A program made the translations under genes and the position numbers. This document shows, one piece after another, positions 41,989-52,286 of a stretch of 64,000 nt of DNA. The first letter of the stretch is position 1. Each line of letters opens with the position of its first letter. Origin of the DNA: Streptomyces hiroshimensis. GTDB lineage: Bacteria; Actinomycetota; Actinomycetes; Streptomycetales; Streptomycetaceae. The stretch lies in assembly GCF_014650335.1 (NCBI RefSeq), contig NZ_BMUT01000013.1, positions 119,127-183,126 on the forward strand, in the 5' to 3' direction. The notes under the pieces are model-generated. The model did no database searches and had not been told where the DNA came from. It saw nothing but the letters and a program-made list of their open reading frames with translations.

Positions 41989-42080
41989 GCGACTGAACCA
42001 CTGAACCGTTGAACGGCTGAACTACTCAACGCCGGTCCACTGCGTAAGTCCGTAACTGTGTAACTGCGTAACCGATGGAG
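41989..42080 (+). repeat. Degenerate tandem short repeats before the UvrA-like gene
   Basis: The gap contains CTGAAC/CTCAAC-type units repeated about every 8-10 bases (41993-42030), then AAGTCCGTAACTGTGTAACT and further GTAAC units at similar spacing. It is markedly less GC-rich than its neighbours and ends in GATGGAGACATGATG, the ribosome site and start. Confidence 0.55.
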
Positions 42081-42082
42081 AC

Positions 42083-44485
<2,403 letters not shown>

Positions 44486-44536
44486 CCGGGCGCGAACGCG
44501 GGCAGGGCCGGTCCCGGGTGACCCCGGGCCATGGGC

Positions 44537-44578
44537 GTAGGGTCTGCGCATGCTTGTGTAGGGTCTGCGCATGCTTGT
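44537..44578 (+). repeat. Tandem 21-bp duplication across the tmrB-like start
   Basis: Two identical 21-base units (44537-44557 and 44558-44578) each contain TAGGGTCTGCGCATGCTTGT. Each therefore carries a -10-like TAGGGT six bases before an ATG, an arrangement typical of leaderless Streptomyces genes. The first copy runs ATG CTT GTG TAG, a three-codon dead end; the second opens the real gene. Confidence 0.85.
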
Positions 44579-45203
44579 GTGGATCAACGGGCCGTTCGGC
44601 GGCGGCAAGACGCAGACCGCGCACGAGATCCGGCGACGGCTCCCGGGCAGCGTCATCTGCGACCCCGAGCAGGCCGGTTTCGGCCTTCACCGGATGCTGC
44701 CCCCGTCCTTGCGCGGCGACTTCCAGGACCTCCGGGCCTGGCGGCAGGGCGTGTACGAGGTGCTGGACCTGGCCCTGACCCGGTACGAGGGGACCGTGAT
44801 CGTGCCCATGACGATCGTGGAGCCGGACTGCTTCCTCGAGACCGTCGGCCGGCTGCGGGAACGTGGTCACGACGTCCGGCACTTCGCCCTGCTGGCCGAC
44901 CGGCGGACGGTCCTGGGACGGCTCCGCGAGCGCAACTTCGGGCACGTGGTGAAACTCGTCGCGGGACAGGACGCGCCCTTGCGCCGGGAGAGCTTCGCCG
45001 TATCGAAACTCGACCTGTGTCTGGAGCGCCTGCGCAAGCCCGAGTTCGCGGAGCACGTGTGGACCGACCGGATCACCGTTCCGCAAGTCGCCGACCACAT
45101 CGCCGCCTCGGCCGGACTGACCCTCACACCGAATACGGACCGGGCTCTGCAAGGCCGTCTGCGCCGGGCCTGGACGGGGGTCAAGCACATCCGGTTCGAC
45201 TGA
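44571..45203 (+). CDS. TmrB-like ATP-binding protein (tunicamycin resistance type)
   Basis: 210 residues. Strong similarity to Bacillus TmrB in layout: LVWINGPFGGGKTQTAHEI (P-loop G-P-F-G-G-G-K-T at 7-14), VIVPMTIVEPDCF, the VGRLRERGHDVRHFAL segment, and a C-terminal TLTPNTDRALQGRLRR region. TmrB lowers tunicamycin toxicity by binding it at the membrane. The C-terminus here is not obviously membrane-binding, so the ligand may differ. The gene begins directly at a -10-like box and is probably leaderless. Confidence 0.8.
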   Translation: MLVWINGPFGGGKTQTAHEIRRRLPGSVICDPEQAGFGLHRMLPPSLRGDFQDLRAWRQGVYEVLDLALTRYEGTVIVPMTIVEPDCFLETVGRLRERGHDVRHFALLADRRTVLGRLRERNFGHVVKLVAGQDAPLRRESFAVSKLDLCLERLRKPEFAEHVWTDRITVPQVADHIAASAGLTLTPNTDRALQGRLRRAWTGVKHIRFD

Positions 45204-45260
45204 CCCCGGGCCACGACCCCGGAGACCGCCCCATCGTTGTTCACGGCTTCCGGAGAGCGC

Positions 45261-45305
45261 GACGTGCCCGGCGGGGGGGGGTGAGTCCCCCGCCGGGCAC
45301 GTCGT
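45261..45305. terminator. Strong bidirectional hairpin terminator
   Basis: An 18-bp perfect stem (CGACGTGCCCGGCGGGGG at 45261-45278 with its complement at 45288-45305) around a 9-base loop, between the convergent tmrB-like gene and the ricin-lectin gene. Confidence 0.85.
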
Positions 45306-45324
45306 CGAGCGCTCCTACAGGCCG

Positions 45325-45867
45325 CTAGAAGTTCCAGTAGTGGTCGGGCCACGTGCCGCACGGCCACTGGATGGCCTTCTCACCCTGTACGCGGCTGGCA
45401 CCGGGGATGGCGAGGCACTGGCCACTGTTCCAGTTCACCAGGCGGGTGCCGTTGCTGGTGGTGTCGACGCCCCAGTAGTGGTCCGCCCAGGTGCTGCAGG
45501 GCCACTGGATGACCTGTGTGCCCGCCGTGGTGCTGCCGCCGGGGACGGCCAGGCACTGCTGGCTGTTGAGGTTTCTTATGCGGTAGTAGTTGCGGCCTCC
45601 GTTGTTGAACGCGTACTCGAACTGCCAGTAGTGGTCCTGCCAGCTGCCGCAGCCCCACTGGATGAGCCCGATGCCGTTCTGGGTGCTGCCACCGGGTACG
45701 GCCAGGCATTGGGCGCTGTTGCCGTTGCGGATCCAGCCGTAGGAGAGGGCGCCGTCCGGGCCGGGCTTGGTGTCCGGGACCGCGGCGGAGGCTCCGGTGA
45801 TGCCGGAGGTGAAGAGTGTGGCTGCGGCAGCCGCCATAACTCCCAGGAGGCGATAGCGCGACTTCAT
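45325..45867 (-). CDS. Secreted ricin-type beta-trefoil lectin
   Basis: 180 residues. Signal peptide (LLGVMAAAAATLFTSGITG then ASA) followed by one beta-trefoil of three repeats, each closing with a QxW motif: IQWGCGSWQDHYW, IQWPCSTWADHYW, IQWPCGTWPDHYW. Cys pairs and QCLAVPGGST segments mark each lobe. It is a stand-alone sugar-binding module without a catalytic domain, unlike most Streptomyces ricin domains that are attached to glycosidases. ATG 45867 with GGAAGGGGAC. Confidence 0.9.
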   Translation of the reverse strand: MKSRYRLLGVMAAAAATLFTSGITGASAAVPDTKPGPDGALSYGWIRNGNSAQCLAVPGGSTQNGIGLIQWGCGSWQDHYWQFEYAFNNGGRNYYRIRNLNSQQCLAVPGGSTTAGTQVIQWPCSTWADHYWGVDTTSNGTRLVNWNSGQCLAIPGASRVQGEKAIQWPCGTWPDHYWNF

Positions 45868-46099
45868 GTGTCCCCTTCCTCGTACGAGAGAAGTGCTTGG
45901 ATCATGAGTCGTACGTGCCTTACGTGGCCATGCGTGCCATGCATGCCGTTCATGCCGTGCGTGTCCTCGGCTCGGTGCCCGCGCCGGGGCCCGGCAGGCC
46001 GGGCCAGGCCGCACGCTATAGCCGTTCGCCGGGAAACGGCAGACGCGGGATGGGATCCCTGGAAGTTGGCGGGAATTGGCGGGAACCGACGAGAAGGGT

Positions 46100-46540
46100 T
46101 CAGTGGGCAGTGGCGGGAACGGTGCCAGCAGTGGCAGCCGGAACGTCCCCGGCCTCGCGGGTGCGGTAGTAGTCGAACTGCGTCACTCCCTTGTAGCCGT
46201 AGCTCTCGGGGTGCAGTTCGTGCAGTGCGATGCCGGACCGCGGCAGCGGACCGAGAATGTCCGACAACAACTCGCCGGCCTCGGCGATGAAGGCGGCCTT
46301 CTCCGCGCTGCTGTTCGTACCGGCGGTGATACTGGCCTCCACGTGCGCGTCACGGCCGCCGGTCAGAGGCTTGCCGTCGACGTAGTAGCTGCCGGCCGAA
46401 ACCAGGTTGACGTGGACGATGGTGCGCGCGCTCGACTTGTGCAGGACTGACACCGCCAGCCGCGTCAGTCCCTCGGCAAGGGCGCGCTGAGCGTCGGCGG
46501 GAAGGTCGGGGTCGGTGACCGTGACCCGGAAGAACGGCAT
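46100..46540 (-). CDS. Tautomerase-family protein
   Basis: 146 residues. Begins MPFFRVTVTDPDLP, so Pro becomes the N-terminal residue after Met removal, the catalytic base of the 4-oxalocrotonate tautomerase superfamily. VHVNLVSAGSYYVDGKPLTG and VEASITAGTNSSAEK follow the family pattern. A C-terminal extension (about 40 residues) lies beyond the classical domain. ATG 46540 with GAGGAGAG. Divergent from a LysR gene that probably controls it. Confidence 0.85.
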   Translation of the reverse strand: MPFFRVTVTDPDLPADAQRALAEGLTRLAVSVLHKSSARTIVHVNLVSAGSYYVDGKPLTGGRDAHVEASITAGTNSSAEKAAFIAEAGELLSDILGPLPRSGIALHELHPESYGYKGVTQFDYYRTREAGDVPAATAGTVPATAH

Positions 46541-46623
46541 GACTCTCCTCGGTCGTGCTGGGCGTATCGCCGCCGGAGCCGGCGGCACGGACCAAGCCTC
46601 ACCCGACCTGGCACCATGGATCC

Positions 46624-46650
46624 AACGCATACATGTCATATACATATGAG
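46624..46650. promoter_or_regulatory. AT-rich control region between tautomerase and LysR genes
   Basis: ACGCATACATGTCATATACA and TATGAGG form an AT-rich island with repeated CATA/TATG half sites, 9 bases before the LysR ATG. Such islands commonly hold the LysR operator and both promoters. Confidence 0.4.
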
Positions 46651-46658
46651 GCCGACGC

Positions 46659-47594
46659 ATGACCGTGAACCTTCCCCAGCTGAGGGCTTTCCTCGCCGTC
46701 GTCGATGCAGGCGGATTCAGCGCAGCCGCCGCCGATCTGGGGATGAGCCAGTCGGCGGTGTCGCACGCCGTCGCCTCTCTGGAACGCGCACTGTCCGCCC
46801 CTCTGCTGGTCCGTTCCACCCCGGTGCGGACCACAGCGCTCGGCGAGCGGGTCCTGCCGCACGCCCGCCTCGCGCTGTCGGCGGCCCGGTCCGTGGAGCA
46901 CATCGCGGCCGAAGCCGCCGGGGCCATGACCGGCACCGTGCGGCTGGCCGCCACCCCGACGGTCTGTCAGGGGCTGGTCCCCGGCCTGCTCAGGCACTGG
47001 CGTGAGGACCAGCCGCGGATCACCGTGCGGGTCTTCGAGGGCGACAGCAGCGAGGTGTCGACGTGGCTGGAGGACGGCACGGCCGATGCCGCCGTGGTGA
47101 TCGACCCGCCGCCCGGCCCCGGCATCCAGCTCGCCACGGACCGCTACCAGGCGTTGCTGCCCCGGGACCACCCTCTGGCGGGAGAGCCGCGTGTCGACAT
47201 CCGCGACCTGGAGGACGACCCGTTCCTGATCTCACCCAACGGCTGCGAAGTCCGCATCCGCAGGATCCACGGCCTGGCGGGGCTGGTCTTCGCGCCCACC
47301 CACCGGGTACGGGACCTGGCGACTCTGATCAGCATGGTGCAGGCCGGTATCGGCGTGACCGTCCTGTCCGAGGTCTCCCGCTCCCTGATCCCCTCCGACC
47401 TGGTCCTGGTGCCGCTGGAGCCCCGGGTCTCGCGCCGCCTCGTACTGACCGGACCGCCTGACCGCCCCTGGCACCCGGCGATCCGTACCCTGGCGGAGTC
47501 GGCAGTCGGCCATCTGGCCGAAGCCGCCTCCTCCGCGTCGGCCGTGCCTGCGCAAGGGCCGACCGTGGCCGCTGCAGCCCGCCCTGTCGCCTGA
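46659..47594 (+). CDS. LysR-family transcriptional regulator
   Basis: 311 residues. N-terminal winged helix-turn-helix (LPQLRAFLAVVDAGGFSAAA, ADLGMSQSAVSHAVASLERA) and a periplasmic-binding-protein-like effector domain (GTVRLAATPTVCQGLVPGLL, DAAVVIDPPPGPG, MVQAGIGVTVLSE). Transcribed away from the tautomerase gene; by the usual LysR rule it should regulate that divergent neighbour with a small effector. A 30-residue Ala/Pro-rich tail follows. Confidence 0.9.
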   Translation: MTVNLPQLRAFLAVVDAGGFSAAAADLGMSQSAVSHAVASLERALSAPLLVRSTPVRTTALGERVLPHARLALSAARSVEHIAAEAAGAMTGTVRLAATPTVCQGLVPGLLRHWREDQPRITVRVFEGDSSEVSTWLEDGTADAAVVIDPPPGPGIQLATDRYQALLPRDHPLAGEPRVDIRDLEDDPFLISPNGCEVRIRRIHGLAGLVFAPTHRVRDLATLISMVQAGIGVTVLSEVSRSLIPSDLVLVPLEPRVSRRLVLTGPPDRPWHPAIRTLAESAVGHLAEAASSASAVPAQGPTVAAAARPVA

Positions 47595-47610
47595 GTCGCA
47601 CGGGTGCGCT

Positions 47611-47664
47611 CCTCTTTACCGGATCCTCTTTACCGAATCCCCTTTACTCCTCTTTACCGAATCC
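47611..47664 (+). repeat. CCTCTTTACCGAATCC direct repeats upstream of psuG
   Basis: Two copies of CCTCTTTACCGAATCC (47625-47640, 47649-47664), one near copy ending GGAT (47611-47624) and a shortened CCCTTTACTC between them, about 95 bases before psuG. Regular spacing suggests a binding array or recent duplication. Confidence 0.6.
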
Positions 47665-47759
47665 GCCGAAGGCTTCCGGTGGCACGGCTCGGGGAAAAGG
47701 TCTGTGCATCGAGGATCCGGTGAGCAGCGCCATGCTCGGCGTGACAGGAGGGACCTGCG

Positions 47760-48689
47760 ATGCCAGAAGTGTCCGACGTGTCAGAAATGCTGGTCGTCTC
47801 GGACGAGGTGCGCGAGGCGCTGGACCGGAACCGGCCGGTAGTCGCTCTCGAATCGACGATCACCGCGCACGGCCTGCCCAGGCCACGGAACCTGCAGGTG
47901 GCGGAGGAGCTGGAGGAGCTCGTACGGGCCGGAGGCGCCGTCCCCGCGACCATTGCGGTGCTGGAGGGGCGGCCCCGTATCGGGCTGGACAAGGCGCAAT
48001 TGGCGCAGGTGGCGGGCGAGAGCGGGCTCCGCAAGCTCGGACACCGTGATCTGGCACCGGCGGTCGCAGCGGGGGCGAGCGGGGCGACGACGGTGTCCGC
48101 GACCGCCTTTCTGGCGGCGCGGGCCGGGATCCGCGTCTTCGCGACGGGCGGCCTGGGCGGTGTCCATCGCGAGTGGGCGCAGACCCAGGACGAGTCGGCG
48201 GACCTGCACCTGCTGGCGAAGGTGCGGATCGCCGTGGTCTGCGCAGGCGTGAAATCGGTCCTGGACGTGCCGGCGACCTTGCAGCGCCTGGAGACGCTGG
48301 GCGTCGGCGTGCTGGGCTTCCGGACGACGGAGTTCCCGGGCTTCTACCTCAGCAGCTCCGGCGAACCGGTCGACTGGACGGCCGGTTCCGCGGCGGAAGT
48401 GGCCGGGGTGCTGCGCGCTCAGGATGCGCTCGGCGGCCCGCCCTCGGCCTTGATCGTCGCGAACCCCGTCCCCGCAGCGGAGCAGCTCGACCCCGCCCTG
48501 CACGACCGGGTACTGACGCAGGCGCTGGCAGCGTGTGCGAGCGAGGGTGTCACGGGGCAGGCGGTCACTCCGTTCCTCCTCGACTACCTCGTCCGGAACA
48601 CCGACGGCGCGTCCTTGGAAGCCAACGTGGCCGCCGTGCGCGGCAATGTGCGCCTTGCGGCCGGGATCGCGACGGCGTACGCCGCATGA
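47760..48689 (+). CDS. psuG: Pseudouridine-5'-phosphate glycosidase
   Basis: 309 residues. ALESTITAHGLPRPRN near the N-terminus, GAVPATIAVLEGRPRIGLD and FATGGLGGVHREW are diagnostic of PsuG, which splits the C-glycosidic bond of pseudouridine 5'-phosphate into uracil and ribose 5-phosphate in a Mn-dependent reaction. ATG at 47760 follows AGGAGGGACCTGCG. Overlaps psuK by ATGA; the pair is the standard pseudouridine catabolic operon. Confidence 0.95.
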   Translation: MPEVSDVSEMLVVSDEVREALDRNRPVVALESTITAHGLPRPRNLQVAEELEELVRAGGAVPATIAVLEGRPRIGLDKAQLAQVAGESGLRKLGHRDLAPAVAAGASGATTVSATAFLAARAGIRVFATGGLGGVHREWAQTQDESADLHLLAKVRIAVVCAGVKSVLDVPATLQRLETLGVGVLGFRTTEFPGFYLSSSGEPVDWTAGSAAEVAGVLRAQDALGGPPSALIVANPVPAAEQLDPALHDRVLTQALAACASEGVTGQAVTPFLLDYLVRNTDGASLEANVAAVRGNVRLAAGIATAYAA

Positions 48690-49597
48690 CCGGCCCCGGC
48701 AGCGCGACGCTGCTCGTCGTCGGTGACGTGGTGACGGACGTGGTCGCCCGCCACCGCACGCCCCTCGTCCCCGCGACCGACACCGCGGCCCGTATCGCCA
48801 CCCTCCCGGGCGGCGCAGGCGCCAACGTGGCCTGCTGGGCCGCCCACTCGGGCGCCCGCGACGTGCGCATCCTGGCCCGCGTCGGCGCGGATGCAGCGGA
48901 CCTGCACGAGCGCGCGCTGCGCGCAGCCGGTGTCCGCCCGCACCTGGTCGTCGACCCCGGCTCCCCCACGGGGACGGTCATCTCCCTGGTCGGCCCGGAC
49001 GGTGAACGGACGTTCCTCACCGACAGCGGAGCGGTGCTGCGCCTGTCGGCCGCCGACTGGAGTGACGACTTCCTGGCCGGAGCCGGTCATCTGCACATCT
49101 CCGGCTACCTCTTCTTCGCCGACGCGAGCCGTACGGCCGCCCGGCTGGCGCTGGAAGCGGCCCGCGCCCGCTCGGTGCCGGTGAGCATCGACCCGGCCTC
49201 CGCCGGTTTCATCGCCGGCTTCGGCGTGGACCGCTTCCTGGCGGCCGTCGCGGGAGCGGACGTGCTCCTGCCCAACCACGACGAGGCCGCGCTCCTCACC
49301 GGCCTGCCGGAGCCGGCCGACGCAGCGGCCAAGCTGAGCCGGCACTTCCCTCTCGTGGTCTCCACACTGGGCTCCCGGGGCGCGCTGGTCGCCGCCTCCG
49401 GCACGATCGTCGCCCGCGTCCCGGCCGAGCCCGCCACCGCCGTGGACACCACGGGAGCGGGTGACGCCTTCACGGGAGCCTTCCTCGCGGCCCGCTTGGC
49501 AGGTCACGACCCGGCCGCGGCCGCGCGCCGGGGCTGCCGCGCCGGCGCCGAAGCAGTCACCCACGTCGGCGCCCGCCCTCTCCTCCCCCTGGGCTGA
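48686..49597 (+). CDS. psuK: PfkB-family carbohydrate kinase, probable pseudouridine kinase
   Basis: 303 residues of the ribokinase/PfkB fold. The first signature is around GGAGANVACWAAH, and the second, DTTGAGDAFTGAFLAARL, holds the catalytic Asp. The substrate is not fixed by motifs, but the gene overlaps the psuG stop by ATGA, so phosphorylation of pseudouridine to feed PsuG is the natural reading. Ends about 90 bases before the frameshifted CoA-transferase gene. Confidence 0.88.
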   Translation: MTGPGSATLLVVGDVVTDVVARHRTPLVPATDTAARIATLPGGAGANVACWAAHSGARDVRILARVGADAADLHERALRAAGVRPHLVVDPGSPTGTVISLVGPDGERTFLTDSGAVLRLSAADWSDDFLAGAGHLHISGYLFFADASRTAARLALEAARARSVPVSIDPASAGFIAGFGVDRFLAAVAGADVLLPNHDEAALLTGLPEPADAAAKLSRHFPLVVSTLGSRGALVAASGTIVARVPAEPATAVDTTGAGDAFTGAFLAARLAGHDPAAAARRGCRAGAEAVTHVGARPLLPLG

Positions 49598-49682
49598 GTC
49601 CTGGCGCGGCGGTACGGGTGGGACGCACTCGGTCGCTCAGTCGCTCGGCCGGCTCGCCTCGGTCGCCTCGGTCGGCACACGG

Positions 49683-50845
49683 TCAGACGGCGCCCTCGGC
49701 CCGCAGACGGTCGATGTCCGCCGCGGAATGGCCCAGTTCCTGCAGGATCTCGGCCGTGTGCTCGCCGAACCCCGGGGCCGGCCGGTCCCGCCGCGGGCCG
49801 TCGTGGGCGAAGCCGAAGGCGGCGACCGGTACGGGCGGGTCACCGTCCTGCGCCGGCTGCAGGAACGGCCGGTGCTTCAGCTGCTCCTCGTCCACCGCTT
49901 CCGCGAGGGTCCGGACCCGTTCGCCGGGAAGGCCGTGGCGGTGGATCCACTCCTCCCACCAGGCCGCGCTCCGCGTCCGGAAGATCTCGTGCAGGGCGTC
50001 ACGCATCGCCCCGCTGTGCTTCCGGAGTTCGTCCAGGGTGCTCAGCGCCTCGAACCGGGGGCAGGGGTGTCCCTCGGCGGCGAGCGCCGACCACAGGCGA
50101 CGGTTCTGGTCCGGCGTCGGGGTGCCCAGGACGAACACGCCGTCCGCCGTCTCGTACGCGCCCAGGCCGCTCTCCTGCACGGCCTCCTCCCGTACGCCGG
50201 GGTGGAGTTGCGCGGATACGCCGGGCCCATCAGCATCAAGGCCGTGTCGAACATGGCGCAGTCGATCCGCTGCCCCCGGCCGTCGCGGGCCCGGGCGTAC
50301 AGCGCGGCGGCTATCGCGAACGCGGCGTTGTACCCGCTCCCGTAGTCGATGAAGGCCACGTCCGGCTTGCGGCCGTCGCAGCGTGCGATGACGCCGGACG
50401 CGGCCTGGACCACGTTGTCGTACGCGTTGACCTCGGCCCGGGGGCCGCTCTGGCCGTAGCCGGTCATCGAGCAGTGAATGAGCCTCGGATTGATCGCCGA
50501 CAGGTCGTCGTACCCCACGCCGAGCCGCTCGAGTGCTCCGGCGCGGTAGTTCTCGACGACCACGTCGGCCGTCCTCACCAAGGACCGGAAGACCTCGCGG
50601 CCGCCGGGGGTCTTGAGGTCGAGGGTCATGGCGCGTTTGCCGCCGCCCTGGACCTGGTAGTTGATTCCGCGCAACTGTCTGTTGAGCTCGGGGTCCGGGC
50701 CGCGCCCCCGGACGAAGTCGGGCCGGCCCGGCGGCTCGATCTTGATCACGTCCGCGCCGAGCACACCCAGTTGGTAGGCCGCGAACGGGCCGGCCAGCAC
50801 GTGCGTCAGGTCGAGGACCCGGACACCGGAGAAAGCACGCGACAC
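49683..50845 (-). pseudogene. Class III CoA-transferase (CaiB/BaiF) interrupted by a frameshift
   Basis: The 5' part (start GTG 50845 behind AAAGGAG) reads VSRAFSGVRVLDLTHVLAGP and continues with the CoA-transferase III core LDLKTPGGREVFRSLVRTAD as far as GPAYPRNSTPAY. There the frame is lost. The expected continuation, AVQESGLGAYETADGVFVLG and WSALAAEGHPCP, lies in the next frame and runs to 49683. Adding one G in the GGG run at 50189-50191 would restore one chain of about 387 residues. Either the strain has lost this enzyme or the base call is wrong. Confidence 0.75.
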
Positions 50846-51107
50846 CGAGGCTCCTTTCAGGAGGCACAGTTCAGGAGGCACAGCCCACCGGTTCCGATCG
50901 CCCGGCTGCCTGGACCGACCGGGCCCGGAACCACCCCGCCCCGCAAGGCTCCCCAGACCTTCGCTCCGGGGCAAGGGCACCTTCGCCTTGCGTCATGCAG
51001 AACCATGCAGCTTCGGAGTAGCGGGGAACGGCCGGGGACAGCCTCTTCACGGGCCCAGCACGTCGGGCTGGGCCTTCCTGTGACCGGTGCGGAGGGTGGT
51101 GGGCCCC

Positions 51108-51230
51108 GTGATCCTTCTCGACTTGCAGAGCCTTGAGGTTTCCGGTGGAAGCGACGACGCCTTGGGCTTCGGGAGCATCGGCGACAGCGAATTGAGCCTT
51201 CTCTTGTGCCACCCGGGGGACGAGGACTGA
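51108..51230 (+). CDS. SapB/AmfS-like class III lanthipeptide precursor (orphan)
   Basis: A 40-residue gene. The leader starts ILLDLQSLE, the same LLDLQxxE motif that opens RamS/AmfS precursors and is bound by LanKC synthetases. After a Gly/Ser/Asp middle the end reads GDSELSLLLCHPGDED. Ser27, Ser30 and Cys34 have the S-xx-S-xxx-C spacing that gives a labionin or lanthionine ring, and the LSLLLC block is also found in SapB-type cores. GTG 51108 has GGAGGG 11 bases upstream; two GTGs slightly upstream are in frame. No lanthionine synthetase, transporter or protease gene occurs in the window. Confidence 0.7.
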   Translation: MILLDLQSLEVSGGSDDALGFGSIGDSELSLLLCHPGDED

Positions 51231-51293
51231 CGGCGGGTTCGCCCGGTGCCGGCGTCTACCCGGTACCGGCGCCGGCGGGCGCTCGCCGGCACG

Positions 51294-52130
51294 TCACGCG
51301 AACTCCCCTGATCCCACGGCAGTGAGCAGAGCCAGGGCCTGGTGGTCGGGGCTGCCCGGCGCGGCGGTGTAGACGACCAGGCGCAGTGCCGAGCCGGTGG
51401 CTTCCAGCACGTCGCAGTCGAGCGTCAGGCGTCCGGCCTCGGGATGCTGGACGACCTTGCGCTGCGAGGTGCTCGCGGCGACGTCGGTCCGTGCCCACAG
51501 CTCCGCGAAGCGGGAGCTGGCGGAGCGCAGTTCGCCGGCGAGCTCGGGCAGCCGGGGGTCGCCGGGAAAGCGCCCGAGGCTCGCGCGCAGGTCGGCGACG
51601 GCGTACGCCTCGAAGTCCGCGGCTTCCGCGGGTGTGCGGATCACTCGTGAGGGACGCCCCGTGAAGTGCCGTCGCAGGACGTTGCGTTCCCCGTCCCGGC
51701 CCGTCGCCTCGTCGCCGAGCAGGGCGATCGCCGCCGGGTTGGCGAGGACGACGTTCCAGCCACGGTCCACCACCATCACCGCGGCGTCGTGCAGCCGGTC
51801 GATGATCCGCTGCAGTCCCGGTGTGACGTGGGAGGAGGCGACGGCGGGGGCGGGCGGTGCGTGGCCGGCCAGCCGGAACAGATGCTCCCGTTCCGCTTCG
51901 GTCAGGCGCAGGGCGCGTGCCAGCGGCCCCAGGACGGAGGCGGACGGCCTTCCCGCGCGGCCCTGTTCGAGCCGGGCCAGGTACTCGACGGAGAGTCCGG
52001 CCAGCGTGGCGAGCTCCTGACGGCGCAGCCCGGGCGCGCGGCGGCGCGGACCCGTCGGCAGCCCGGCCTCGGCGGGCGCGAGCCGGTCACGCCATGCGCG
52101 CAGGCAGATGCCCAGTTCGGCTTCCTTCAT
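51294..52130 (-). CDS. Helix-turn-helix regulator with MmyB-like ligand domain
   Basis: 278 residues. A Xre-type HTH lies at about 35-90 (RRQELATLAGLSVEYLARLE, QGRAGRPSASVL), followed by a C-terminal MmyB-like PAS domain (DRLHDAAVMVVDRGWNVVLA, NPAAIALLG; RTDVAASTSQRKVVQHPEAG). This family is very common in Streptomyces, binds fatty-acid-like molecules and typically sits next to the short-chain dehydrogenase or oxidoreductase it represses. Here the divergent neighbour is an old yellow enzyme gene, a likely target. ATG 52130. Confidence 0.88.
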   Translation of the reverse strand: MKEAELGICLRAWRDRLAPAEAGLPTGPRRRAPGLRRQELATLAGLSVEYLARLEQGRAGRPSASVLGPLARALRLTEAEREHLFRLAGHAPPAPAVASSHVTPGLQRIIDRLHDAAVMVVDRGWNVVLANPAAIALLGDEATGRDGERNVLRRHFTGRPSRVIRTPAEAADFEAYAVADLRASLGRFPGDPRLPELAGELRSASSRFAELWARTDVAASTSQRKVVQHPEAGRLTLDCDVLEATGSALRLVVYTAAPGSPDHQALALLTAVGSGEFA

Positions 52131-52286
52131 GCCCCTCATTCTGATGGGTCCCGCTCCGCGGAGGCTCCCCGGAGGGTCGCCCTGCCGGTACCAGGATGAT
52201 CCCGGCCCTCCTACCGGCCGGCCTGCGCTCGCACGATGGCTCCGGAGCGCCGGTATCCGCCGGCCGGGGAACGAGGAGAGCCCACG

